NCBI RefSeq assembly: GCF_004363555.1
Contig: NZ_SNZJ01000003.1
Span: forward strand, 62,001-126,000
Length of the DNA stretch: 64,000 bases
Direction of reading: 5' to 3'
Source of the DNA: Halomonas ventosae
GTDB lineage: Bacteria; Pseudomonadota; Gammaproteobacteria; Pseudomonadales; Halomonadaceae
Shown: positions 48,926-57,262 of the stretch, in pieces
Position numbering within the stretch: position 1 is the first letter of the stretch
Layout: each line of letters begins with the position of its first letter
Position numbers and translations under genes: made by a program
The notes under the pieces: model-generated
What the model was told of the DNA's origin: nothing
Seen by the model: only the letters and a program-made list of their open reading frames with translations
Databases searched by the model: none

Positions 48926-50809
48926 ATGCTGCACCTGTCACGATTGAGCGGCGACGTGCTGCGCACCCTGCGCGAGCACCTGCGCCCGCTGATCGCCTAT
49001 CACCTCTTCTTCACGCTGCTGGCCTCGAGCCTGCTGCTGCCGGCCGTGGGCTGGACCCTCTCGGGCCTGCTCGCCCAGTTCGGCCGCCCGGTGATCACCA
49101 ACAACGAGCTGATCGCCCTGCTGATGAGCCCCGGCGGCCTGCTCTGGCTGCTGGCCGCCGTTGGCCTGACCTTCCTGGTGCTCTACCTCCAGCAAGCCGG
49201 CATGATCCTGGTGGCGGTACGCCCCCGGGACCATCATGTCCGCCTCGCCTTCGAGGCCCTGTGGGCCACGCTGCGCCGGCTGCCGGCCCTCAGCGGCCTG
49301 GTGGTGCTGCAGGTGGGGGCCCAGCTGCTGCTGCTGGTCCCGCTGGCCCTGAGCCTGGCCTGGCTCCACGGGTTCTTCCTGGGTGAACTCGACCCCTACT
49401 TCGTGCAGAGCGTGCGCCCGCCCGCTTTCTGGGCCTTCCTCGGCAGCGGCCTGGTGCCGGTGCTGGCGTGGCTCCTGCTCGCCGGCAGCCTCTATGTCCG
49501 CTGGCACCTGGCCCTGCCGGTGCTGACCCTGGAGGAACTCTCGCCGCCGGCGGCCCTGGCGCGCAGCAGGCAGCTGACCCGAGGCCGGGGCCGCCATATC
49601 GCGGCGGCGGTGGTGCTGCTGCTGCTGGGCATCGTCATGCTGCCGCTGCTGGCCACGGCGCTGTTCGACCGGGTCGTCACCCCGCTGCTGTGGTGGCTGC
49701 CCGAGCGCAATGCGGTGCTGGTCCCGGCCATGCTCGCCTACCTCACCGCCTACCTGCTGGTGGCCCTGGCCATCACCTTCGGCGGCATCGCCGCCAACGC
49801 CCTACAGGCCACCTGCCTCTACCTGCGCCTGGCCCATCGCGAGCCGAAGCCCAAGCCTCCGCCGCCCGGCACCCACCCCGGTCGCCTGGCCTGGACCGTC
49901 GAGCTCGCCGTCGTGCTGTTCGCCATCGGCCAGGCGTGGCTGATCGTCAATCGCTTCGAGATCCGCGACGAGGTCGCCATCATCGCCCACCGCGGCAGCT
50001 CGCTGCATGCGCCGGAGAACACCCTGGCCGCGGTGGAGCAGGCGATCCGGGATCGCGCCGATGGCGTCGAGATCGACGTGCGCCTCACCGCCGATGGCGA
50101 GGTGGTGCTCTACCATGACGAGAGCCTCAGGCGGCTGGCCGGGGACGAGCGCCGGGTCGGGGAGCTGCCGCGATCGGAACTCGACGAGGTGGATGTCGGC
50201 AGCTGGTTCGGGGACCCCTTCATCGGCGAGCGGATCCCGGGGCTGGACGAGGTGCTGGCGGCGGTGCGCGGACGCGCCACCCTGATGATCGAACTCAAGC
50301 CCGACCCCGGCCGCGAGCTCGAGCTGGTCGAGGCGGTGATCGACACCCTGGCGAGGGAGAGGGAGCTGCGCGTCGCGTGCCGGCATCGCGCCGCGGATCG
50401 GGTGACCGCCCTGGCCTGTGGCGACCCGGACGTCATGGGCGAGATGCGCGTGGCCGCCATGTCGCCCTGGCTGCTGCGCGAGGTCGGGCTGCGTGCGCCG
50501 CGCCTGCGCACCACCCTGCTCGCCCAGCTGGTGATGTCGGGCACCCTGGAGCGCCGAGGCTTCGATGCCCTGGCCCTGCGCCACAATCGCATCGACGAGG
50601 AGGAGGTGCGCCTTGCGGGATACTACGGCTACGAGCTGCATGCCTGGACCATCAACGACCGCACCCGGATGTCCCAGCTGATCGACCTCGGCGTGGACGG
50701 CATCATCACCGACCGGCCGGCGATGCTCGCTGCGCTCATCGGCGAGCGCCGCCGCCTGGGCGACGGCGCCCTGCTGCTGGTCAAGCTGCGCAACTGGTTG
50801 CGGGGCTAG
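48926..50809 (+). CDS. Membrane-anchored glycerophosphodiester phosphodiesterase
   Basis: 627 residues. N-terminal part about 1-340 has eight or so membrane helices of the GDPD membrane domain; the C-terminal part about 345-600 is a GDPD TIM barrel. Catalytic elements: IAHRGSSLHAPENT, GVEIDVRLTADGEVVLYHDE and MIELKPDP. HRG and EID are the metal/catalytic residues. Splits glycerophosphodiesters to glycerol 3-phosphate and alcohol; the extra membrane domain suggests lipid-related substrates. Orientation of the active site cannot be set from sequence alone. Confidence 0.9.
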   Translation: MLHLSRLSGDVLRTLREHLRPLIAYHLFFTLLASSLLLPAVGWTLSGLLAQFGRPVITNNELIALLMSPGGLLWLLAAVGLTFLVLYLQQAGMILVAVRPRDHHVRLAFEALWATLRRLPALSGLVVLQVGAQLLLLVPLALSLAWLHGFFLGELDPYFVQSVRPPAFWAFLGSGLVPVLAWLLLAGSLYVRWHLALPVLTLEELSPPAALARSRQLTRGRGRHIAAAVVLLLLGIVMLPLLATALFDRVVTPLLWWLPERNAVLVPAMLAYLTAYLLVALAITFGGIAANALQATCLYLRLAHREPKPKPPPPGTHPGRLAWTVELAVVLFAIGQAWLIVNRFEIRDEVAIIAHRGSSLHAPENTLAAVEQAIRDRADGVEIDVRLTADGEVVLYHDESLRRLAGDERRVGELPRSELDEVDVGSWFGDPFIGERIPGLDEVLAAVRGRATLMIELKPDPGRELELVEAVIDTLARERELRVACRHRAADRVTALACGDPDVMGEMRVAAMSPWLLREVGLRAPRLRTTLLAQLVMSGTLERRGFDALALRHNRIDEEEVRLAGYYGYELHAWTINDRTRMSQLIDLGVDGIITDRPAMLAALIGERRRLGDGALLLVKLRNWLRG

Positions 50810-50819
50810 GCACGCGCGC

Positions 50820-52643
50820 TCAATCCCCCATCACCACCCCTTCGCGGCGCGGGTCGGCGCCACCGAAGAAGCCCTCCTCGGTGCGCTGGATCGCCTGCAG
50901 CCCGCTGGTGAGCTCGCGCTCCTCCACCTCGTGGCCCCGCTCGCGAAGCGCCTCCCGGGTGGCCGGCGGAAAGCGTCCCGCCTCCAGGTAGACCGGCCCG
51001 CCCAGGGTGATGGCATGGGGCAGGTCCAGCGAGCGCTGGGCGTCCAGGCCCCAGTCGAGCATGGCCACCAGCGAGCGGGCGGTGTAGTGGATGATGGCCG
51101 CGCCCCCCGGCGAACCGAGGCTCGCCACCAGGTCGCCGCTGTCCCGGTCGAAGACCAGCGTCGGGCTCATGCTGGAGCGCGGACGCTTGCCGGGCTCCAC
51201 GCGGTTGGCGATAGGGGTCCCCTCCTCATCCGCGGGGGTGAAGGAGAAGTCGGTCAGCTCGTTGTTGAGCAGGAAGCCCCCCGGCATGCCGGTCCCCCCA
51301 TCGGAGAGGATGCGCGCACCAAAGGCCTGCTCGATGGAGCTGGTCATGGCCAGGGCGTTGCCGTGCTCGTCGACGATACTGATGTGGCTGGTGCCGTATT
51401 CCGGCTGCGTCGGCTGCACGGCCCAGGCGGTGGCCAGGGCACCGGGGTTGCCCGGGCTGGCGCCGCCGCTGCCCATGCTCTGTTCCGCATCGATCAGCTC
51501 GGCGCGTTCGGCCAGGTAGTCGGGGTCGAGCATCAGCGACCAGTCGCCGCCGGGCGCCTCGACGAAGTCCGGGTCGGCGATGTAGCGCCCGCGGTCGGCG
51601 AAAGCCAGCCGCGAGGCCTCGAGGAAGCGGTGCAGCCAGTCGACGCCGGGCAGGTCCTCCTCCAGGGCTGCCTCCAGCGGCGGGAGCTGTTCCAGCATGC
51701 CGAGGATCTGCATCACCGTCAGGTGGCCCGACGAGGGGGGCGGAAAGCCGCACACCCGGTACGTCTGCCACTCGGTGCAGAGCGGCTCGCGCTCCTTCGC
51801 CGTGTAGGTGGCCAGGTCCTCGAGACTCAGACTTCCGGGCAAGGCGGGATGGTTCTGCACCTGCGCCACGATGTCCTCCGCGACGGCCCCGGTGTGCAAT
51901 GCCGAGCTATCCTGCTCGGCGATCCGCTCGAGGATCACCGCAAGGGCCGGGTTCTTGAGCGTGTGGCCCTCGGGCAGCGGCTCCCCCTCCTCGGTGAAGT
52001 AGAAGGCCGAAGCCCTGGCATTGTCACGCAGGCCCTCGGTGTCGGCCAGGCTCCGGTGCAGCCGGGGGCTGACGGGGAACCCCTCGTCGGCCAGGGTGAT
52101 GGCCGGCTCGAAGAGCTCGGCCCAGGGCAGGCGACCATGCGCCTTGTGGGCCCTCTCCAGCATGCGCAGGGTACCGGGCACGCCGACCGAGCGACCGCTG
52201 GCCACGGCCTTCATGAATGCCAGGGGCTCGCCCTCCCCGTCCAGGAAAAGCTCCTCCTCCACCGAGGCCGGCGCGGTCTCACGGCCGTCGTAGGCCATGA
52301 CCTCCTCGCCGTCGTGATACATCAGGAAGGAACCGCCGCCGATGCCGCTGGACTGGGGCTCGACCAGGGTGAGCACCATCTGCACCGCGATGGCGGCGTC
52401 GATGGCCGAGCCCCCCGCCTGGAGGATCTGGTAGCCGGCATCGGTGGCAAGCGGGTTGGCCGCGGCCACGGCGAACGTCTCTGTGGCCCAGCCGGGCTTC
52501 TCCTCGCTGCCGGAGGCCGACTCCGGGGCGATCTCCGGGCGCTGGTACTGGAAGTCCACCTCGCCGAGGGCCGCCGAGGAGAGCAGCAGCGGCGAGAACA
52601 GCAGAATGGACGCCGAGCGACGCCAAGCGGTGGGGATGGCCAT
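50820..52643 (-). CDS. ggt: Gamma-glutamyltransferase
   Basis: 607 residues with a signal peptide (about 1-28), so periplasmic. The precursor is cleaved before the catalytic Thr in YGTSHISIVDEHGNALAMT (TSH where E. coli has TTH). Other motifs: GGSAIDAAIAVQMVL, SSGIGGGSFLMYH, SPTLVFD, GSPGGAAIIHYTARSL. Transfers gamma-glutamyl groups from glutathione and similar peptides. The ATG at 52643 has AAGGAG eight bases upstream; the ATG at 52649 is too close to it. The frame is open farther upstream but without support. Confidence 0.92.
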   Translation of the reverse strand: MAIPTAWRRSASILLFSPLLLSSAALGEVDFQYQRPEIAPESASGSEEKPGWATETFAVAAANPLATDAGYQILQAGGSAIDAAIAVQMVLTLVEPQSSGIGGGSFLMYHDGEEVMAYDGRETAPASVEEELFLDGEGEPLAFMKAVASGRSVGVPGTLRMLERAHKAHGRLPWAELFEPAITLADEGFPVSPRLHRSLADTEGLRDNARASAFYFTEEGEPLPEGHTLKNPALAVILERIAEQDSSALHTGAVAEDIVAQVQNHPALPGSLSLEDLATYTAKEREPLCTEWQTYRVCGFPPPSSGHLTVMQILGMLEQLPPLEAALEEDLPGVDWLHRFLEASRLAFADRGRYIADPDFVEAPGGDWSLMLDPDYLAERAELIDAEQSMGSGGASPGNPGALATAWAVQPTQPEYGTSHISIVDEHGNALAMTSSIEQAFGARILSDGGTGMPGGFLLNNELTDFSFTPADEEGTPIANRVEPGKRPRSSMSPTLVFDRDSGDLVASLGSPGGAAIIHYTARSLVAMLDWGLDAQRSLDLPHAITLGGPVYLEAGRFPPATREALRERGHEVEERELTSGLQAIQRTEEGFFGGADPRREGVVMGD

Positions 52644-52690
52644 GATCATGACTCCTTGTCTCGATTCGGGGTCATGACAGCATAGGTGAG

Positions 52691-53173
52691 TCAGGGCCGG
52701 TCGTCGCCACCCGACCGGTGACAGCGCCACAGGGCCAGCAGGTTCATGCCGGCGAGGGTCAGCAGGGCGGCGGCGGCCCACCCCAGGGTGGTGACCAGTC
52801 CATGGAACTCGCCGGGGGCGGCCAGCGGCCGGAAGGTCATGCCGTATTCGGCCAGGCGACTGCCCGCGTAGAGCAGCAGGACCAGCAGGCCCAGCGGCAG
52901 CGGCGAACGCCGCCGGGCCAGCCAGCGGGTCAGTCGCCAGGGTGTCGGCGGCACCTTGGCGGGTGCGGCCTTCCGCGCCCTGGTCCGGGGGGCAGCCTTG
53001 GGCCTGCCGGGCGCCTTGGTCCTGCTGGGTGCACGCCGCGGGGGGCGCCGTGACGGTGTGCGGCCCGCGCCCGGCAGGCGCCCCGCCAGCCAGCGCGTGG
53101 CACGGACCAGGCCCCAGCCCAGGGTGAAGCAGACGGAGAGCGCCAGGCCCCCCATCACCAGCAAGTATGCCAT
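52691..53173 (-). CDS. Hypothetical membrane protein with basic linker
   Basis: 160 residues: one hydrophobic helix (about 2-28), a 55-residue Arg/Pro/Lys/Ala-rich segment (RRPPRRAPSRTKAPGRPKAA), then two helices (about 93-110 and 128-148). Not recognised. The basic linker could be cytoplasmic and contact nucleic acid or lipid head groups, but this is only from composition. It precedes ggt on the same strand by 47 bp. Confidence 0.6.
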   Translation of the reverse strand: MAYLLVMGGLALSVCFTLGWGLVRATRWLAGRLPGAGRTPSRRPPRRAPSRTKAPGRPKAAPRTRARKAAPAKVPPTPWRLTRWLARRRSPLPLGLLVLLLYAGSRLAEYGMTFRPLAAPGEFHGLVTTLGWAAAALLTLAGMNLLALWRCHRSGGDDRP

Positions 53174-53255
53174 CCCGGCAGATCCCCCTTCGGCTCGTTG
53201 GAGGCGCTATCTTGCCAAATTCTCGCCGCCCCGTGGGCCGGAATCGCACGATGGC

Positions 53256-54041
53256 TCAAGGCACCACGATGACCGGTATCGGCAGGCGGGCCAGCAGGTC
53301 GGCATCCTGGTCGGCCAGGCGGGCGAGCTGGGGGCGATGGAGCAGCAGGGCGCCATTGTCCACGCGGGCCAACTGCTGCTCCAGCTGCCGGGCATCGCTC
53401 GCCTGCAGGACCTCCCGGCCGTCGAACAGGCGGGTCAGCGCCTCGGGAACCGGCGGGAACTCGCCGCCCGCTCCGGGACCGTCCAGGGTCCGCAGCGGGC
53501 CGCGGGCCAGCGACAGCCGCTCGTCCCAGATGATCACCGTGCAGGGCGCCTCGAGGATCAGGGCACGGCTGGTGGAGCCCAGGCGCACGCCCCAGTGGCC
53601 CGATAACCCGGCCTTGCCGAGCACCAGCAGGTCGCCCGGACCGGCCAGCGACAACGCCTCGCTGACCACCCGGCCACGACTGACCCGCAACTGGTGTCGC
53701 AGCTCCCGGCCGGCCACCGCGGCATCCAGGGCCTCGGTCACGCGACGGGCCTGTCGCGCCATGCCGGCCTCGAGGTCGGTCCTCGACAGCCGGCGCACCC
53801 GCCCCGAGGCCGCACCGATCTCGCGGGCAAAGGGAAAACCCGCGCTGCCCAGCAGGTCCTGGTCCTCGACGTAAAGGGCCACCAGTTCGGCATGGCGCGT
53901 CACCGCAAGGTCCACCGCGGCGGCCAGTGCCGCCAGGCTGTGGCGGGACGCATCAAGCAACGCCAGCACCCGCATCACCGGAATCTCGCTCTCTCCCCCC
54001 AGCTCCTCCGGGCCTGACCGGGACACCTCAACGTTCATCAT
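53256..54041 (-). CDS. Universal-stress-protein family protein, tandem
   Basis: 261 residues. First half is a Usp domain (RVLALLDASRHSLAALAAAV; LVLGKAGLSGHWGVRLGSTS, the nucleotide-site segment, then APCTVIIW). The second half resembles a shorter, diverged Usp-like unit (LLLHRPQLARLADQDADLLA to PIPVIVVP). Stress-linked, ATP-binding role by family. GAGGAG lies four bases before the ATG at 54041. Its start overlaps the end of the LonB-type protease gene by 14 bp, suggesting they are made together. Confidence 0.8.
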   Translation of the reverse strand: MMNVEVSRSGPEELGGESEIPVMRVLALLDASRHSLAALAAAVDLAVTRHAELVALYVEDQDLLGSAGFPFAREIGAASGRVRRLSRTDLEAGMARQARRVTEALDAAVAGRELRHQLRVSRGRVVSEALSLAGPGDLLVLGKAGLSGHWGVRLGSTSRALILEAPCTVIIWDERLSLARGPLRTLDGPGAGGEFPPVPEALTRLFDGREVLQASDARQLEQQLARVDNGALLLHRPQLARLADQDADLLARLPIPVIVVP

Positions 54042-56436
54042 CCGGCTCCTCGTGTTCATCGTCATCGCCGCCCCCCTCCTCCTGGCGCGCGTGCTTCACC
54101 ACCTCGCGGAAATGGGTCAGCCGCTCGGCCACGCGGGCATCCAGGCTGCCCAGGGGGAAGTGCCCCTGGTCGTCGGGGACACCGATGGACAGACCGGTGA
54201 GCAACTCGAGTGCCTCGTCCACCCGTGACACGGCGAAGACCCGGAAGTGACCCTCCTCGACCGCCTCGCGCACCTCGGCCTTGAGCATCAGATGCTCGAC
54301 ATTGGTCGCCGGCAGGATCACCGCCTGCCCCTCGAGGTGGCCACGGGCGGCGCAGACATCGAAGAACCCCTCGATCTTCTCGTTCACACCGCCCACCGCC
54401 TGGACCCGCCCATGCTGATCGATGGAGCCGGTCACGGCGAAGGCCTGATCGAGCGGCACCCGGGCGATGGCCGAGACCAGGGCACATACCTCGGCCACCG
54501 AGGCACTGTCGCCCTCGATCCCGCCGTAGGACTGTTCGAAGGCCAGGCTCGCGGAGAGCGAGAGCGGCTCCTCCCCCGCGTAGCGCGTGGCCAGGTAGCG
54601 CGACAGGATCATCACCGCCTTGGAGTGGATGCGCCCCCCCATGCGCGCCTCGCGCTCGATGTCCACCACCTGCCCATTGCCCGGCCGCGCCGTGGCGGTG
54701 ATACGCGACGGCTGGCCGAAGGCGTACTCGCCAAGCTGCAGCACGGAGAGGCCGTTGACCTGGCCGACCACCCGCCCCTCGGTGGCGACCATCATGGTGC
54801 CGCGAGTGATCATCTCGTGGCTGCGCTCGCGGATGCGCCCGGCGCGCCAGAGCTGCTGGCTGACCGCCTTCTCGACATGGCGACGGGCGATCACCGTGGC
54901 CGCCTCCTCGCCGGCCCAGTGGTCGGCCTCCAGCACCAGGTCATGGAGGTCGCGATGACGCGCGGTCAGCTTGCGCTGGTCGTCGGCCAGCCGGCTGGCC
55001 CGCTCGATCACGGCGGCCACGCCGCTGCGGTCCAGCGGGCGCAGAGCCGCCTCGCGGGCCAGGGTCGCCACCATCCGGGCATAGAAGGCCTCGTGCCGGG
55101 GGTCACGGTCGAGCTCGTCCTCGAGGTCGGCCTGGACCTTGAACAGCTCCAGGAACTCGGGGTCATGCTCGCAGAGCAGGTAGTAGAGCAGGCGCTCGCC
55201 CAGCAGCACGATCTTGACGTCCAGCGGGATCGGCTCCGGCTCGAGGGTCACGGTGCTGATCAGCCCATAGGCCTGCTCCAGCGACTCGGTACGGATCTCA
55301 CCGGCCTTGAGCACCCGCTTGAGGGTCTCCCAGGCCCCGGGCTGGGTGAGCACGCCGCGCACGTCCAGCACCAGGTAGCCGCCGTTGGCGCGATGCAGGG
55401 CGCCCGCCCGTATCAGCGAGAAGTCGGTCAGCAGGGTGCCGTTGTGCACATGGTGCTCGATGCGGCCCACCAGGTGCTGGTGGGTGGGCAGGTCCTGGTA
55501 GATCAGCGGCGCCCCTTGTGCCTCGGCGTTGTCCACGATCAGGTTGACCTGGAAGCGGCTGAACACCGCCTCCGCCGGGATGTCGGGCTCGTCGGCGATG
55601 AAGGAATCGACATTGAACAGGATCGCCTCGCGGATGGCGTCGAGGTGGGTCAGGACGCCCTCGTGCTCGGCATAGCGCTCCTTGAGCTCATCCAGCGGGG
55701 TGCCGATGGCCGACTCGAGCATCTCCGCGTTGAGGGCGTTGGCCTGGTCGCGCAGCTCCTTGGCCAGGCGCGGCATCTGGCGGATCGCCTGGGTCAGCTT
55801 GCGCTGCAGGATCTCGACCGTGGCCTCGATGCGCTCGCGCTCGTCCTTCGGCAGCTTCTCGAAGGCCTCCGGCGCCATCATCTTGTCGCCGTCGGCCGGC
55901 GCGAAGGTGAAGCCGTTGGGGGTGGAGAGCAGCAGGATATCGTGCTCGCGGGCCTCGCGTCGCACGGCCTCCACGGCGTCGCGCTGGCGCTCGCCCATGG
56001 CCTGCTTGAGCTCGTGGAGGCGGTTCTGGTACTCCTCGCTCTCGAACACGGCGGGGATGGCGCTGCGCAACTCCTCGACCAGTGCCTCCAGGTCGGTGCG
56101 CAATTGACGCCCCAGGCCGGGCGGCAACGAGAGGGCCAGCGGCACGGCCGGGTCATCGAAGTTGTAGCGGTAGCACCAGTCCCGCGGGGGCGAGGCGCCC
56201 CGGGCCTTCTCGGCGAGGAAGCTGCCCACCAGGCTGTGGCGATCATGCCCGGGCTGGCCCAGCACGAAGAGGTTGAAACCGTCGCTGCGGATCGCGGTGC
56301 CGAAACTCAAGGCATCCCGTGCGCGTTCATGGCCGATGAGCAGGTCCAGCGACTCCAGTTCGCTGGTGACCTCGAAATCGAAGGCATCGGTCGGACAGGT
56401 CCGATACACCTGCGCCACCCCAAGGGGTTCCACCAT
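54028..56436 (-). CDS. LonB-type ATP-dependent protease (Lon-like, AAA plus S16)
   Basis: 802 residues. N-terminal region typical of the YcbZ/LonB-like family (DLLIGHERARDALSFGTAI; LFVLGQPGHDRHSLV, an unusual Walker-A-like loop GQPGHDRHS without the GKT), a middle AAA part (GGYLVLDVRGVL; RIEHHVHNGTLLTDF) and the S16 protease domain with Ser in GDSASVAE and Lys in GGVNEKIEGFF. So protease residues are intact while the ATP loop lacks the usual Lys, as in this family. Start at 56436 has AAGGAG seven bases upstream. Confidence 0.88.
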   Translation of the reverse strand: MVEPLGVAQVYRTCPTDAFDFEVTSELESLDLLIGHERARDALSFGTAIRSDGFNLFVLGQPGHDRHSLVGSFLAEKARGASPPRDWCYRYNFDDPAVPLALSLPPGLGRQLRTDLEALVEELRSAIPAVFESEEYQNRLHELKQAMGERQRDAVEAVRREAREHDILLLSTPNGFTFAPADGDKMMAPEAFEKLPKDERERIEATVEILQRKLTQAIRQMPRLAKELRDQANALNAEMLESAIGTPLDELKERYAEHEGVLTHLDAIREAILFNVDSFIADEPDIPAEAVFSRFQVNLIVDNAEAQGAPLIYQDLPTHQHLVGRIEHHVHNGTLLTDFSLIRAGALHRANGGYLVLDVRGVLTQPGAWETLKRVLKAGEIRTESLEQAYGLISTVTLEPEPIPLDVKIVLLGERLLYYLLCEHDPEFLELFKVQADLEDELDRDPRHEAFYARMVATLAREAALRPLDRSGVAAVIERASRLADDQRKLTARHRDLHDLVLEADHWAGEEAATVIARRHVEKAVSQQLWRAGRIRERSHEMITRGTMMVATEGRVVGQVNGLSVLQLGEYAFGQPSRITATARPGNGQVVDIEREARMGGRIHSKAVMILSRYLATRYAGEEPLSLSASLAFEQSYGGIEGDSASVAEVCALVSAIARVPLDQAFAVTGSIDQHGRVQAVGGVNEKIEGFFDVCAARGHLEGQAVILPATNVEHLMLKAEVREAVEEGHFRVFAVSRVDEALELLTGLSIGVPDDQGHFPLGSLDARVAERLTHFREVVKHARQEEGGGDDDEHEEPDDER

Positions 56437-56553
56437 GGCAGTTCTCCTTTGCAGACACGGGCAGTATGAGACATGACGAAGGGTCATGCCTGATGAAGAT
56501 CAAGGAGAGCGGGCACAGGGAACGGCGGGCACCGGCGTGCCCGCCCGGGGTGA

Positions 56554-57141
56554 TCAGCGCAGGATGTCGTGGATCACCTCATGGATGATGTCGTTGGTGA
56601 GGTCGACCAGCACGGCGTCGGTCCCCACACGGCGCCATTCATAGCCCTCGTAGTAGGGCAGGTCGCGCCGCACGCGCTCGTCGAAGTTCCTGGCAATGCC
56701 GGGGGGCAGGGGCTTGCCGCGTTCCAGGTTCATGCGGATGCCGGGCGGCAGGCTGTCGCGGTCATCATGGTGAAGATACTCGCGCCGACTGCGGAAGATC
56801 TCGCGAACCTCGCGCTCGTCGATCATCGGCCGCCTTGCCTCGTCGCGATAGCGTTCCCGGTCACGATATTCATCACGCTCCCGGTCGCGATACTCGTCGC
56901 GCCCCCGGTCACGGGACTCCTGGCGGTCGCGATCACCTCGGGCCTGGCCCTGGCCACGGGACTCCTGGGGACCACCCTGCCCCTTCTGGGCACGCTGCGG
57001 CTGTCCCTCCTCCTTCCAGGGCGCCGCCCCCTGGGCATTGCCCTGGCCATTGCCGGGCTGGGCCAGCAGCGGGGAGGCAGCGAGGGACAGGCCGAGGGTA
57101 CCGGCCACCACCAGAGGAAAGATAAGGAAACGGGTCTTCAT
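56554..57141 (-). CDS. CigR/RcnB-like secreted protein with Arg/Asp/Glu-rich repeat
   Basis: 195 residues with a signal peptide (about 1-27, ending SPLLAQP). Residues about 60-105 are low complexity (RDRERDEYRDRERYRDEAR). The C-terminal part has LPPGIRMNLERGKPLPPGIA and YEWRRVGTDAVLVDLTNDI, the CigR/RcnB-family core. Periplasmic role unknown; CigR limits virulence in Salmonella and RcnB affects metal homeostasis, so neither name fixes function. The ATG at 57141 has GGAGG five bases upstream. Confidence 0.8.
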   Translation of the reverse strand: MKTRFLIFPLVVAGTLGLSLAASPLLAQPGNGQGNAQGAAPWKEEGQPQRAQKGQGGPQESRGQGQARGDRDRQESRDRGRDEYRDRERDEYRDRERYRDEARRPMIDEREVREIFRSRREYLHHDDRDSLPPGIRMNLERGKPLPPGIARNFDERVRRDLPYYEGYEWRRVGTDAVLVDLTNDIIHEVIHDILR

Positions 57142-57211
57142 GCAGACCTCCACGTCGGGGCATGTACGCTCAGTCTAGCCCGGCATCGTGCAAGGGCCGT
57201 GCACAAGGCAA

Positions 57212-57235
57212 GACACCCGGGCAAGCCCGGGTGTC
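57212..57235 (-). terminator. Hairpin after ppsA
   Basis: GACACCCGGG (57212-57221), loop CAAG, CCCGGGTGTC (57226-57235): a 10-bp perfect stem 27 bp beyond the ppsA stop. On the minus strand it is followed by TTGCCTTGTG, a weak T-tract, so likely a ppsA terminator. Confidence 0.55.
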
Positions 57236-57262
57236 GTCTGTCACTGCTGGCAGGAGCGGGCG

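Noticed and set aside
52644-53249. N-terminal extension of gamma-glutamyltransferase to 53249
   Set aside because: It would run antisense-frame through another gene and lacks a ribosome site; the signal peptide begins right at 52643.
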